Shown piece by piece: positions 50,107-59,264 of a DNA stretch of 64,000 nt; within the stretch, counting starts at the first letter, position 1, and each line of letters begins with the position of its first letter. The position numbers were made by a program, and so were the translations under genes. The notes beneath the pieces were generated by a model. That model was given only the letters and a program-made list of their open reading frames with translations. It made no database searches and was not told the DNA's origin. This DNA is from an uncultured Bacilli bacterium. Lineage in GTDB: Bacteria; Bacillota_I; Bacilli_A; RF39; UBA660. The stretch is taken from positions 245,423 to 309,422 of the forward strand of contig CALVOZ010000001.1 in assembly GCA_944350495.1 (NCBI GenBank), in the 5' to 3' direction.

Positions 50107-53100
50107 ATCTTACCCAATTAATATTTGGATAGACATATCCATAATTACATCCACCATTTAAAATCATTTCTGCTCTTGTCACAGAATCAGGTGAAGGTAA
50201 ACATGTACCTAATAACGGATAATTTAAATCACGCCCTGTATTTAATTCTGAAATAAAGTCACTAGCACAATATTTTTCTTTTGTTGTGCTTCCATTAACA
50301 CAGTGAACTTTTTCAGCGTTGTTTTCATCTACATATGATGTATACGGATCTTTACCAGCATCAAAATATTTTTGGTTATCTTCTCTAATATATTGAATTG
50401 CATTAACATCTAACATAATTTCATACATAGCAGAGTTGTTGTAAACATCCGCATTAAGAATTTCTTTTAAATCACTTTCTGGCAATTTCCAGTTTTCTCC
50501 AGGTAAACGACCATTTCCATCCATACCAGGAAAGGCCTTATCTACTGAATCACCAGCTGTTAATAATGTAATTAACCTAAATGCAACATCCACTTCAACT
50601 AAAGAACCATTAGAATCTTCATCTTTTTTTGGATCACAATATTCAGGAGAATTTGGAATTAAATTACCATTTTCATCGTATACACAATCATTACCAAATA
50701 TATCATTTTGTACTTCATATGTACATATATATTCAAATCCTTTGCCAGCACCATTTAAAGTATTTACATCGTTAGCAACTGGTCCAAAATGTCCGTTTGG
50801 CTTATTATATGATTGTGCAGGATTTGATGAATCACCATAATTATCTCCAATGTTATCAACAGTTACTTGTAATTTATAAGTTCCTTCAGTCAAACTGAAT
50901 GCTGTTGGTAATCCAAATCCAATAAAGTAATAGAAAGTTTCATCGGCATTCTCAGCGCCCTTATTTTCCTCATTGATTAATTTTGCATTTGTTTTTAATG
51001 AATACCATTGAAATTTTTCAGTTGGATACATATATGTATATGTCTCATAGATATTCCATGTTACTACTGTACAATCTAAAACAGTTGTTTGATGTGCAGT
51101 ACATGTAGCTCCTGCACCTGTACCAGAACATGTATAGGTATAGGCATCAACTTCTTGACATTTACTCTTATCAACATTATCTGGGTCTTTATCTTCTTCT
51201 ATTAATAATTCACCATCAAATTCAAATTGTCTTGAATTAGCACCATATACTTGGTTTATAGGTTCTTCAAATGTAAATCTAATAGCCGTTTCATACATAT
51301 ATTCTAAGTTATTAGTACATTGACGTATTTTAATAAGTAATTCTGTTTCTTTACCTATGCTTGCTCCATATCTACCATAAGCAGCATTAGCATTGCTTTG
51401 AATCATACCCTCTAATGTAGATTTAGCAGCCTCTTCTGCTTCACCACCAGTCATATAACTGTACCCAGTAGTATAAGAGTTTGAACCAACAGAACCTGTG
51501 ACAGAACCAACATATGAGGAACCTGAGTAAGTATGACTTTGTCCACTAACTCTTGCCGTTCCAGAATAACGTTTTTTACAGTTGTTTGGACATTCTTTGT
51601 AAGAACCATTATCTGTTGTAACTGTGTAGCAACAACCACAACAATCAGTATAAATCCAATTACTACTAGTTCGAATGATGTCTAACTGCTTTTCGTAGGA
51701 AGCCTTTTCCATATAATTTCTAATTAATTGTCGTTCATTATCTTTATAATCTTCTTCCCATTCTTCAAAACGATATCCTTGTTTACCTTTAATATAACTT
51801 TGATTACTACATTTTTTTCGAACAGTTACACTACCAAATTTTCCAGTTGGGTCACCCCAAGTAAATGTTCTTCCAGCTCTAACTCCAATAACAGAAGTAG
51901 GGAAAGTAGTTTCAAATTCCTCATAACAGAACACTTCACAATATTCCTTATTACCTACAATACCACCATTAGTAGTCTCAACTGCATCATGGCCAGTATT
52001 ATCCGATGAATAAATTGTGCCTGCATCTGTATATGCTATTTCACATTTTAACCAGCCTTCTTCATCTTCAATATCTTTAAAATATGTTTTACCTGTTTCA
52101 CAATCATCGATTTCAACAGTTCCACCAGTATATAAACCACAGGCATCGTCAACATTCTCACATGCTGCAAGCCCACCAAGTCTTTCATAAATGTTTTTTT
52201 CCAATTTATCAAAATTTGAAGGGCCATTTACTCCCATAATAACTGTTTTTCCATTTTCGATTACTTCATATCTAAATGTACCAGCTTTTACTTGAGCTAC
52301 TGCGTTATGATAAGCACTTGAACCTACAGGATATAAATCACCAGGTCCACTATGATCATTAATATATTTAATTGCATCATCACATGATTGATTTTGTTTT
52401 TTCATATTGTCACATGCTGCTAATCCATTATTATATCTATCGTAATTATTCTTATCTAATAATTCAAAAGTTTGAGGCGTACTTACTGTATATTTTTTGT
52501 TTTCTTTTTCATCAAATTCAGAAAAACTACCAGCTTCAACTTGATCAATATAATTATCATATTGTTCTTTAGTTATTTCACCAGTTGTATATTTATTATT
52601 TAAATAACCAACAACATCAGCACACCCATCTGCCTTTTTGATACCACCTAACCAAATGTATCCAACACCATAAGATAGGTGTTCAGTTGTTAACGCAATA
52701 CGTGCAGCCTTACCACTACCAGGTTTGCTTGATACTGGTCCCCACGTTTTTGGTGTACAATATTCAGGATCATCTGTTGTATTACATGGTGATTGACCAT
52801 ATACAATTACGTTATACTCTTTTAAAATTGAGTCAGCCATACTCCAATTTTTATATTCATCATTGTCACAGTTATATGCCTGAGTAGCATAAGCTAATTG
52901 GGTAATTGTTCCATAAAACAAACCAGCGTTTAAATTACTCATACCGTTAAAATAAAAAGTTACAAGAGGCTCAATTACTAAATGGGTTTCTGATAATTCC
53001 TCATCACTATATGATGTAATCTCATTTAAACCAAGTGCTCTAAAAATTTTATTAGTGAAAGCATAATCACTGCCTTCTTTTTCACCTTCAGCTCTCATCG

Positions 53101-53626
53101 CATTATATAACGATGTAATAAATGAACTATAAACAATTTTTGAAGATGGATTATTATAATTAAAACTTACATTATGTTGTTGAAATTCAAAATCACTGTC
53201 ATCAACAATCCCCATTGCATCCCATGAAGTTGGTGATAAAGTTGGGTTTGTCGAAGTTTGCGTAATAATATTACCAACCATTTCCATCCTATTATATTTT
53301 GACGTTGAATCACCAGGTATCGTATAAATTCCAAAAGTTGACGTAATCGCCGGTCTTGTAGGACCTGATTCAAATATATCAATTGATCTAGTACCAGATT
53401 TACGGTTTCCGGTGTTCCAATCTACAACAGAGATTCGAACTCCATATACAAGATATCTTCCCGTATAAGTACAAGTACAAGAACTACAGGTAGTATTAGA
53501 TCCTGTTCCACTACTATCAGTTCCGTTAGAACCTCCTTCAGATAAAACAACACCAATTCCAATAAATGTTAGTGTTATAGTTAAAATTAAAGATAATAAT
53601 ATTGACTTTACTTTTTTCTTTGCCAT
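50105..53626 (-). CDS. Giant Cys-rich surface protein A
   Basis: 1,173 aa. The chosen start (53626, MAKKKVKSILLS) has AGGTG seven bases upstream; 12 more codons are open. One N-terminal hydrophobic segment (signal or anchor), then an extracytoplasmic protein with several dozen Cys, many Tyr/Gly/Ser, and no C-terminal helix or sortase motif. Recognisable blocks shared with the next gene: TIYSSDNTGHDAVE, GGIVGNKEYCEVFCYE, GQTFTWG-like FTWGDPTGKFG, GYRFEEW, and the end NYPLLGTC...RAE...YPNINWVR. Unknown function; placed as the exposed part of the apparatus. Confidence 0.72.
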   Translation of the reverse strand: MAKKKVKSILLSLILTITLTFIGIGVVLSEGGSNGTDSSGTGSNTTCSSCTCTYTGRYLVYGVRISVVDWNTGNRKSGTRSIDIFESGPTRPAITSTFGIYTIPGDSTSKYNRMEMVGNIITQTSTNPTLSPTSWDAMGIVDDSDFEFQQHNVSFNYNNPSSKIVYSSFITSLYNAMRAEGEKEGSDYAFTNKIFRALGLNEITSYSDEELSETHLVIEPLVTFYFNGMSNLNAGLFYGTITQLAYATQAYNCDNDEYKNWSMADSILKEYNVIVYGQSPCNTTDDPEYCTPKTWGPVSSKPGSGKAARIALTTEHLSYGVGYIWLGGIKKADGCADVVGYLNNKYTTGEITKEQYDNYIDQVEAGSFSEFDEKENKKYTVSTPQTFELLDKNNYDRYNNGLAACDNMKKQNQSCDDAIKYINDHSGPGDLYPVGSSAYHNAVAQVKAGTFRYEVIENGKTVIMGVNGPSNFDKLEKNIYERLGGLAACENVDDACGLYTGGTVEIDDCETGKTYFKDIEDEEGWLKCEIAYTDAGTIYSSDNTGHDAVETTNGGIVGNKEYCEVFCYEEFETTFPTSVIGVRAGRTFTWGDPTGKFGSVTVRKKCSNQSYIKGKQGYRFEEWEEDYKDNERQLIRNYMEKASYEKQLDIIRTSSNWIYTDCCGCCYTVTTDNGSYKECPNNCKKRYSGTARVSGQSHTYSGSSYVGSVTGSVGSNSYTTGYSYMTGGEAEEAAKSTLEGMIQSNANAAYGRYGASIGKETELLIKIRQCTNNLEYMYETAIRFTFEEPINQVYGANSRQFEFDGELLIEEDKDPDNVDKSKCQEVDAYTYTCSGTGAGATCTAHQTTVLDCTVVTWNIYETYTYMYPTEKFQWYSLKTNAKLINEENKGAENADETFYYFIGFGLPTAFSLTEGTYKLQVTVDNIGDNYGDSSNPAQSYNKPNGHFGPVANDVNTLNGAGKGFEYICTYEVQNDIFGNDCVYDENGNLIPNSPEYCDPKKDEDSNGSLVEVDVAFRLITLLTAGDSVDKAFPGMDGNGRLPGENWKLPESDLKEILNADVYNNSAMYEIMLDVNAIQYIREDNQKYFDAGKDPYTSYVDENNAEKVHCVNGSTTKEKYCASDFISELNTGRDLNYPLLGTCLPSPDSVTRAEMILNGGCNYGYVYPNINWVR

Positions 53627-53682
53627 ATGTTCACCTACTATTTCTATTATTAAATATATCATAAAATTATTTTTAACACAAT

Positions 53683-53710
53683 AAAAAAGAGTAAATTAAT
53701 TTACTCTTTT
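53683..53710 (-). terminator. Terminator of giant protein gene B
   Basis: Near-perfect palindrome around ATTAAT with AAAGAGTAA/TTACTCTTT arms and T run on the minus strand. Confidence 0.85.
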
Positions 53711-56700
53711 ATCTTATCCATGATATGTCCGGATATGTATATGTACCATCACAGCCATACTGCAAAACATGTTCAGCACGTTCTAAGGTATTATTTGTTG
53801 TCATACATGTACCTAACAATGGATAATTTAAATATCCAGCGCTGTTTAATTTTGAAATATATGTACTAGCGCAATACTTTTGATTAGATTCAATTTCATC
53901 ACTAGTAGCACAATATACTTTTTGAGTATTTGATGAATCTACATATGATGTATATGGATCTATGCCAGCTTCAAAATAACTTTGATTGTCCTTTCTAATC
54001 TTTTGAATAGCATTTACATCTAACATAATTTCATACATTGCGGCATTATCTTTAGTAAATGCTTCTTTATCAGCACTTAATATTTCTTTAATTTTATTGT
54101 CACCAAGCATCCAATTTGCATGCGGTTCTCGACCAGTTCCATCTATACCAGGAAATGCTTTATCAATTGAATCGCCTTCTGATAACAATGTAACTAATCT
54201 AAATGCCACATCTAATTCAACCAATGATCCATTAGGATTATTATCAATTTTTAAATCACAATACTTTGGCGAATTAGGTGTTAAATTACCATTTTCATCA
54301 TATTCACAATCATTACCAAATATTTCATTTTCAACATTATAGACACAAATGTAATCAAATGATTCTCTTATTGGATTAAAATGACCATTTGGTGAATTAT
54401 AGTCTTGTTCGCTATTTTGCATTTGTGATGTATCTCCTAAATTGCTAACAGTAACTTTCAATTTATATGTACCATCATTTAAACTGAAGGCAGTAGGTAA
54501 TCCAAATCCAATAGTATAAAAGAAAGCATCGTCAGCACTTAATTCATCTTTAGCGCTTTGATTAAGTAATTCAGCATTTGTTTTTAATGAATACCACTTA
54601 AATTTATCTGCTGGATAGTTGTAAGTATAGGTTTCATCTAACTCCCATGTTACTTCTTTACAGTTCAAAACCTTTTCTACTGTAGCTTTACACCTTGCAT
54701 TAGTGCCTTCACCTGAACAATCATATGAATAAACTATTTCTTCACTACATTTACTAGTATTTACATTATCGTGATCGTATGATGCAATAACATCTAAATT
54801 CCCATTAAATGTAAAATTCCTTGAATTAACACCATATACACTACTAACTGGCTCTTTAAATGTAAAATTAACAGTTGTCTTAAACATATACTCTATATTA
54901 TTAGTACATTGCCTTATTTTAACAAGTAAATTTTCTTCAGAGCCTAATTTTACTCCATATTCTCTATATTCACTTTCTATTAATTCTTCTAGCTTTGTTA
55001 TTAGCTGCTCTTTAGCTGCTTTCTTAGCTTCAGAACTTGTATCATATAATCCCGTTGAAATACTAATTCTATCTACTTTACCAATTACAGTTCCTAAATA
55101 TCCATCAGTATATGAATGGCTTTTAGCACTAGCAGTAGCCGTTCCTCTATATGCTATAGTACAAGGTTCATCATCATCTATGCATTCAGAACTAGCAGAA
55201 ACTGTAATATTAGCTAATTGTTTTTCATAAGCTGCCTTCTTTAGATAGTGTTCAACTAAATTCCTTTCATTTGATTTATAATCACTTGACCATTCTTCAA
55301 AGCGATACCCTTGTTGTCCCTTTTTGTACTGTTGAGTACTGCAAAATTTATGGACTTGAATATCACCAAATTTTCCCGTTGAACTACCCCATGTAAATGT
55401 TTGACCTGCTTTTACACCATTTACACTAACAGGAAAATTTGTTTCTACATTTTCGTAGCAAAAAACTTCACAATATTCTTTATTACCTACAATACCCCCG
55501 TTTTCATTCTCTACCGCATCATGTCCTGTATTATCTGATGAATATATAGTCGATCCAATAGTATATGCAATTTCACATTTTAACCATGCATCTTCTTCAT
55601 CAATATCACTGAAATAATTCTTACCAGTCAAACAATTATCTAGTATTTCAGTATAACCAGTATATTTATCACATTGATTTGTGACTACGTCTTTATCTTT
55701 ACACAAGGCTTTTTGATCTGGCAACCCCATATAATTTTCTTCATATAAATAGAAATATCTATACGGACCATCTATTTTATGTAATATACCTTTAGAATCT
55801 GTATAGCTAAAAGTTCCATTTAAAATCTTTTTTACTTGATTATGATATGAAGATGTGCCAGGTGTATATTTTTCATTAATATAATTAATAGCATCAGTAC
55901 AGTTTAAATCATCACTTTTATCAACTAAATCCCTAATCCAAATATGAGCAACACCTTCACCAATTATCTTTCCGTCACGATAATTCAATAAATCGTCAAC
56001 AACTCCTCTACCAGTAGTAAACTTTGATGGGTGTTGACTTATATTAATTGCTACCCTAGAAGAACTTCCTGCGAATAAAGATGGGCTTAGTGCACCAGCA
56101 GTAGCAAGATCATATTTCATATATTCAGTCATAGTTCCAATAAAAATATAATTTTTTGGAACTCCACTACCAACACGACCATGAGCAACCAAAGGTTCAT
56201 ACTGTAAATAATAACCTAAGTTCGCAGACGTTTGAGTAGGAGTATCCTCACCCTCTCCTTGGAATCCTAATTTTAATAATATTTTGTCCATTACTTCAGT
56301 GTTAGTGTTTGAAGTATTTTTCCTAATGTATGATTCAACATGTTTTAACCATGATGCATCCCAACGATCATATACACTGTCAAATTTATAAGAAAAAACA
56401 TCATCAAAATCATAAACAAATCCTAAACTAAAATAAGGACCTTCATTCAATCCAGGGTTAGGATTTTCAAAAACGTCTTGCTTAATTTGATTACCATACA
56501 AAGCGCCATTAAAGTTCCAAATAACATCACCATTATCCTTTATTAAATCATAGTTTCCAATTGAACCCAATTTATCTTTAAACCATAAATCGATAAATGA
56601 TGTGCCAGGAACCTGATTCCCCTCAGCATCTACTAAAGAAAATCTAACTCCTGTACGCCCCGACCAAATGCAGTTATAACCAGAACAGTCTCCCAAACTT

Positions 56701-56822
56701 CCGCCAGGATAAAATTGCCCATTGCCAAATGCATCAGCCTTAACTATTAAAATTCCAACGAAAGTAAATATCACCAATAACGAAAGTGATATTATAATTT
56801 CTTTAATTTTTTTCTTTGTCAT
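53709..56822 (-). CDS. Giant Cys-rich surface protein B (tandem paralog of A)
   Basis: 1,037 aa. N-terminal basic stretch and helix (MTKKKIKEIIISLSLLVIFT), then a Cys-rich ectodomain. It shares blocks with gene A in the same order: SGRTGVRFSLVDAEGNQVPG, TIYSSDNTGHDAVENENGG, FTWGSSTGKFG, GYRFEEWSSDYKSNERNLVE, and NYPLLGTC...YPDISWIR at the end. It lacks one middle segment of A, giving a shorter length. It begins the large minus-strand locus and has its own RBS and terminator. Function unknown. Confidence 0.72.
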   Translation of the reverse strand: MTKKKIKEIIISLSLLVIFTFVGILIVKADAFGNGQFYPGGSLGDCSGYNCIWSGRTGVRFSLVDAEGNQVPGTSFIDLWFKDKLGSIGNYDLIKDNGDVIWNFNGALYGNQIKQDVFENPNPGLNEGPYFSLGFVYDFDDVFSYKFDSVYDRWDASWLKHVESYIRKNTSNTNTEVMDKILLKLGFQGEGEDTPTQTSANLGYYLQYEPLVAHGRVGSGVPKNYIFIGTMTEYMKYDLATAGALSPSLFAGSSSRVAINISQHPSKFTTGRGVVDDLLNYRDGKIIGEGVAHIWIRDLVDKSDDLNCTDAINYINEKYTPGTSSYHNQVKKILNGTFSYTDSKGILHKIDGPYRYFYLYEENYMGLPDQKALCKDKDVVTNQCDKYTGYTEILDNCLTGKNYFSDIDEEDAWLKCEIAYTIGSTIYSSDNTGHDAVENENGGIVGNKEYCEVFCYENVETNFPVSVNGVKAGQTFTWGSSTGKFGDIQVHKFCSTQQYKKGQQGYRFEEWSSDYKSNERNLVEHYLKKAAYEKQLANITVSASSECIDDDEPCTIAYRGTATASAKSHSYTDGYLGTVIGKVDRISISTGLYDTSSEAKKAAKEQLITKLEELIESEYREYGVKLGSEENLLVKIRQCTNNIEYMFKTTVNFTFKEPVSSVYGVNSRNFTFNGNLDVIASYDHDNVNTSKCSEEIVYSYDCSGEGTNARCKATVEKVLNCKEVTWELDETYTYNYPADKFKWYSLKTNAELLNQSAKDELSADDAFFYTIGFGLPTAFSLNDGTYKLKVTVSNLGDTSQMQNSEQDYNSPNGHFNPIRESFDYICVYNVENEIFGNDCEYDENGNLTPNSPKYCDLKIDNNPNGSLVELDVAFRLVTLLSEGDSIDKAFPGIDGTGREPHANWMLGDNKIKEILSADKEAFTKDNAAMYEIMLDVNAIQKIRKDNQSYFEAGIDPYTSYVDSSNTQKVYCATSDEIESNQKYCASTYISKLNSAGYLNYPLLGTCMTTNNTLERAEHVLQYGCDGTYTYPDISWIR

Positions 56823-56912
56823 ATCATCACCACTATTTACTCTATTAAAACAATACCATAAAAAACATAATCTAACAATAAAAATTTATATACTATTAAA
56901 ATTTCTTAACTA

Positions 56913-56941
56913 TTGAATTATATCATAAAAAATATTATAAT
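56913..56941 (+). promoter_or_regulatory. Promoter of scpA-scpB
   Basis: TTGAAT (56913-56918), 17-base spacer, TATAAT (56936-56941). Transcription would start near 56948, which places the open codons before 56964 outside the mRNA. Confidence 0.85.
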
Positions 56942-56963
56942 TAAGCCGTTAGTAGGTGTTATT

Positions 56964-57680
56964 ATGGCATATGAAGTAGTTCTTCCCTCATTTGATGGCC
57001 CTTTAGATTTATTACTCCATTTAATAAAACAAGCAAATATAAATATATGCGATATAGAAATCGTAGAAATAACTAAGCAATATTTAGATTATATTCACAA
57101 AATGAAAGAAATGAATTTAGATATTGCCTCAGAATACTTAGTTATGGCCGCTGAATTAATTGAAATGAAATCAAAAGTTTTATTACCAGTCGAAGAAGAA
57201 GCAGCAACAGATGAAGAAGATCCAAAAGAGCAACTAATTCAAAGATTACTAGAATATGAACAATATAAAGAAAGTACCACTACATTTAAAAAACTAGAAG
57301 CAATGCGAAAAGAAGTTATGACCAAAGAGCCTAGTGATTTACTAGAATATAAAGATTCCAATGAAGTTGTAGATTATGGCATTACATTAGATAACCTTCT
57401 CGAAGCATTTTCAAAGTTTTTAGAAAATAAAGAAAATATGAAGCCCTTAAACACAAAAATTACCAATAGAGAATATTCTATTGGAAAAAGATGTGTGGAA
57501 ATCAGAGATATTATAAGGAAGAAAAAAGAAGTTCAATTTCAAGATTTATTTGAAGAAATTACTAAAGAATATATAGTTGTCACTTTTTTAGCAATCCTTT
57601 CAATGAGCAAAAAACAAGAAATTGAAATAACACAATCAAAAAACTTTGACAATATTACAATTAAAGCAAGGGAGGCCTAA
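56964..57680 (+). CDS. scpA: Segregation and condensation protein A
   Basis: 238 aa. MAYEVVLPSFDGPLDLLLHL is the standard kleisin start, then KQANINICDIEIVEITKQYL and ELIEMKSKVLLPVE; the C-terminal winged helix is VQFQDLFEEITKEYIVVTFL. ScpA bridges SMC heads in chromosome condensation. The start is fixed by the promoter and AGGTG. One base separates its stop from the scpB start. Confidence 0.95.
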   Translation: MAYEVVLPSFDGPLDLLLHLIKQANINICDIEIVEITKQYLDYIHKMKEMNLDIASEYLVMAAELIEMKSKVLLPVEEEAATDEEDPKEQLIQRLLEYEQYKESTTTFKKLEAMRKEVMTKEPSDLLEYKDSNEVVDYGITLDNLLEAFSKFLENKENMKPLNTKITNREYSIGKRCVEIRDIIRKKKEVQFQDLFEEITKEYIVVTFLAILSMSKKQEIEITQSKNFDNITIKAREA

Positions 57681-57681
57681 G

Positions 57682-58254
57682 ATGAAAGCAATTATCGAGG
57701 GATTATTATTCCTAAAAGGTAGTGATGGACTATCATTTAATGAATTAAAAGAAATACTAGAAAACGATGATGAGGAAATAAAAAAATGTATTAAAGATTT
57801 ATATAATGATTACGTAAATGATAAAAATCGCGGCATACAAATTGAACTATTAGGTGATAAATTTAAACTAACCACTAAAGCTGAACACAAGGAGTATTAT
57901 AAAAAATTAGTATTTGAAGAAGAATCATCCAATTTAACTCAATCAGCTCTAGAAACATTGGCTATAATTGCTTATAATGAGCCAATAACTAGAATTGAAA
58001 TAGATGAAATAAGAGGAGTTAACAGTAGTTATATTATAAGAAAGTTAATGATTAAGAACTTAATTCAAGAAGTGGGTAGAGCAGAAACTGCTGGTAGACC
58101 AAGACAATATGGTATCACCAATGCTTTCCTAGATTACTTTGGCCTAAACAGTATTGAAGATTTGCCAAAGATTGAAACAAAAGAAGAAAGCGCTACAGAC
58201 GATGAAAAAAACTTATTTGAATCAAGATATAAAGAAGAAGTAGAAAAAAATTAA
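57682..58254 (+). CDS. scpB: Segregation and condensation protein B
   Basis: 190 aa. MKAIIEGLLFLKGSDGLSFN, then TQSALETLAIIAYNEPITRI, EIDEIRGVNSSYIIRKLM and GRPRQYGIT are diagnostic tandem winged helices. It binds ScpA in the SMC complex. RBS GGGAGG just before; twelve upstream in-frame codons belong to the scpA end. The acidic tail is species-specific. Confidence 0.96.
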   Translation: MKAIIEGLLFLKGSDGLSFNELKEILENDDEEIKKCIKDLYNDYVNDKNRGIQIELLGDKFKLTTKAEHKEYYKKLVFEEESSNLTQSALETLAIIAYNEPITRIEIDEIRGVNSSYIIRKLMIKNLIQEVGRAETAGRPRQYGITNAFLDYFGLNSIEDLPKIETKEESATDDEKNLFESRYKEEVEKN

Positions 58255-58263
58255 GTTTTTTAC

Positions 58264-58292
58264 TTGTTTCTTTATTTTTTTTTTTGTATAAT
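58264..58292 (+). promoter_or_regulatory. Promoter of tRNA-Leu
   Basis: TTGTTT (58264-58269), 17-base T-rich spacer, TATAAT (58287-58292), ending 8 bases before the tRNA. Confidence 0.75.
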
Positions 58293-58300
58293 TAGTTTAT

Positions 58301-58387
58301 GCCTGTGTGATGGAATTGGTAGACGTAGTGGACTCAAAATCCACCGCTGGCAACAGCATGCCGGTTCGAGTCCGGCCACAGGCACCA
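58301..58387 (+). tRNA. tRNA-Leu, anticodon CAA
   Basis: The 7-bp acceptor stem GCCTGTG/CACAGGC closes around the gene, discriminator A at 58384 and an encoded CCA end at 58385-58387. The anticodon loop CTCAAAA gives CAA (reads TTG). There is a long variable arm (class II), TTCGAGT T-loop and GGTAGA D-loop. 87 nt. Confidence 0.97.
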
Positions 58388-58399
58388 AATTAGGAAGTG

Positions 58400-58426
58400 A
58401 ACTAGAAAATTTTTCTAGTTTTTTTA
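58400..58426 (+). terminator. Terminator of tRNA-Leu
   Basis: AACTAGAAAA/TTTTCTAGTT followed by T run. Confidence 0.8.
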
Positions 58427-58559
58427 TTGTATTCAACTCAAAAGTAGTATCATTTATATATAATTTCATTAACATGATTGAATATTTAAGCAAAATACTT
58501 GAAATAGCGCTTAAAAATCTATATACTAGAAGGCAAAAATGAGGATTTTAGGTGGTATT

Positions 58560-59168
58560 ATGTTAAAAAATGAAATATTTTACTCGCTATCAAAATATGA
58601 AATTTACGCAATTACAGAAGAAATAACAAACAAAAGAAATTCTTCTTATTTAAATATCATAATAACATTTAAACAAGAAGAATTTAATAATATATATAAA
58701 CTGTTATCCAATTTATATACAATTAGTAATAAAGAAGAGATTGAAGCCGCCATATGGGAAACTTTTATTTGTCATAAAATAATTAAAGAGTTAGATAAAT
58801 ATGAATTAATTTATTATCCATATAATATTGAAAAAGAAGAAGAAATACTTAAAAGTTATAATTTAGATTTATTTATAAAAAATATTGACAATCGAAGTAC
58901 CTTTGAGAAATTAAATCAAATTATAAAAAATCAAATTTCAAAGAATGTAGTTATTCATTATTTTCAAGATGAAATTATAATTCCTATTGAACTACAAAAG
59001 ATTATTAATCATATATTCGTTTCACAACTATCATTTACAAACATATTATACACAACTAGAAATAGTTTAAAAAGTTATTTTATGCATAAAGGATATTGGG
59101 TAAAACAAATAAATAATAATTTTGAAAGATGGGATTTATCTACAAATTGCAATAGAGAAGCTAGTTAA
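58560..59168 (+). CDS. Hypothetical protein
   Basis: 202 aa, start at 58560 because AGGTGG precedes it. Lys/Asn/Ile-rich and soluble, with no signal peptide or membrane helix and no recognised motif (WETFICHKIIKELDKYELIY, a C-terminal YFMHKGYWVKQ stretch). It stands alone between tRNA-Leu and the Big_2 protein with its own terminator. I do not recognise the family. Confidence 0.65.
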   Translation: MLKNEIFYSLSKYEIYAITEEITNKRNSSYLNIIITFKQEEFNNIYKLLSNLYTISNKEEIEAAIWETFICHKIIKELDKYELIYYPYNIEKEEEILKSYNLDLFIKNIDNRSTFEKLNQIIKNQISKNVVIHYFQDEIIIPIELQKIINHIFVSQLSFTNILYTTRNSLKSYFMHKGYWVKQINNNFERWDLSTNCNREAS

Positions 59169-59179
59169 TAGCTTTTTTT
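59158..59179 (+). terminator. Terminator after the 202-aa protein
   Basis: AAGCTA/TAGCTT with a five-base loop and seven T, spanning the stop codon. Confidence 0.75.
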
Positions 59180-59264
59180 GTTGCATACTTATATCTTGCA
59201 TTTTAGTATTATTTATCGTAAAATTATTGTAGTATATTATAGATAGTAAGATAGAGGTGTTTGA

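Noticed and set aside
17988..56822. Integrative conjugative element
   Set aside because: No integrase, relaxase, oriT or flanking direct repeats seen; base composition looks like the surroundings and both flanks are core genes.
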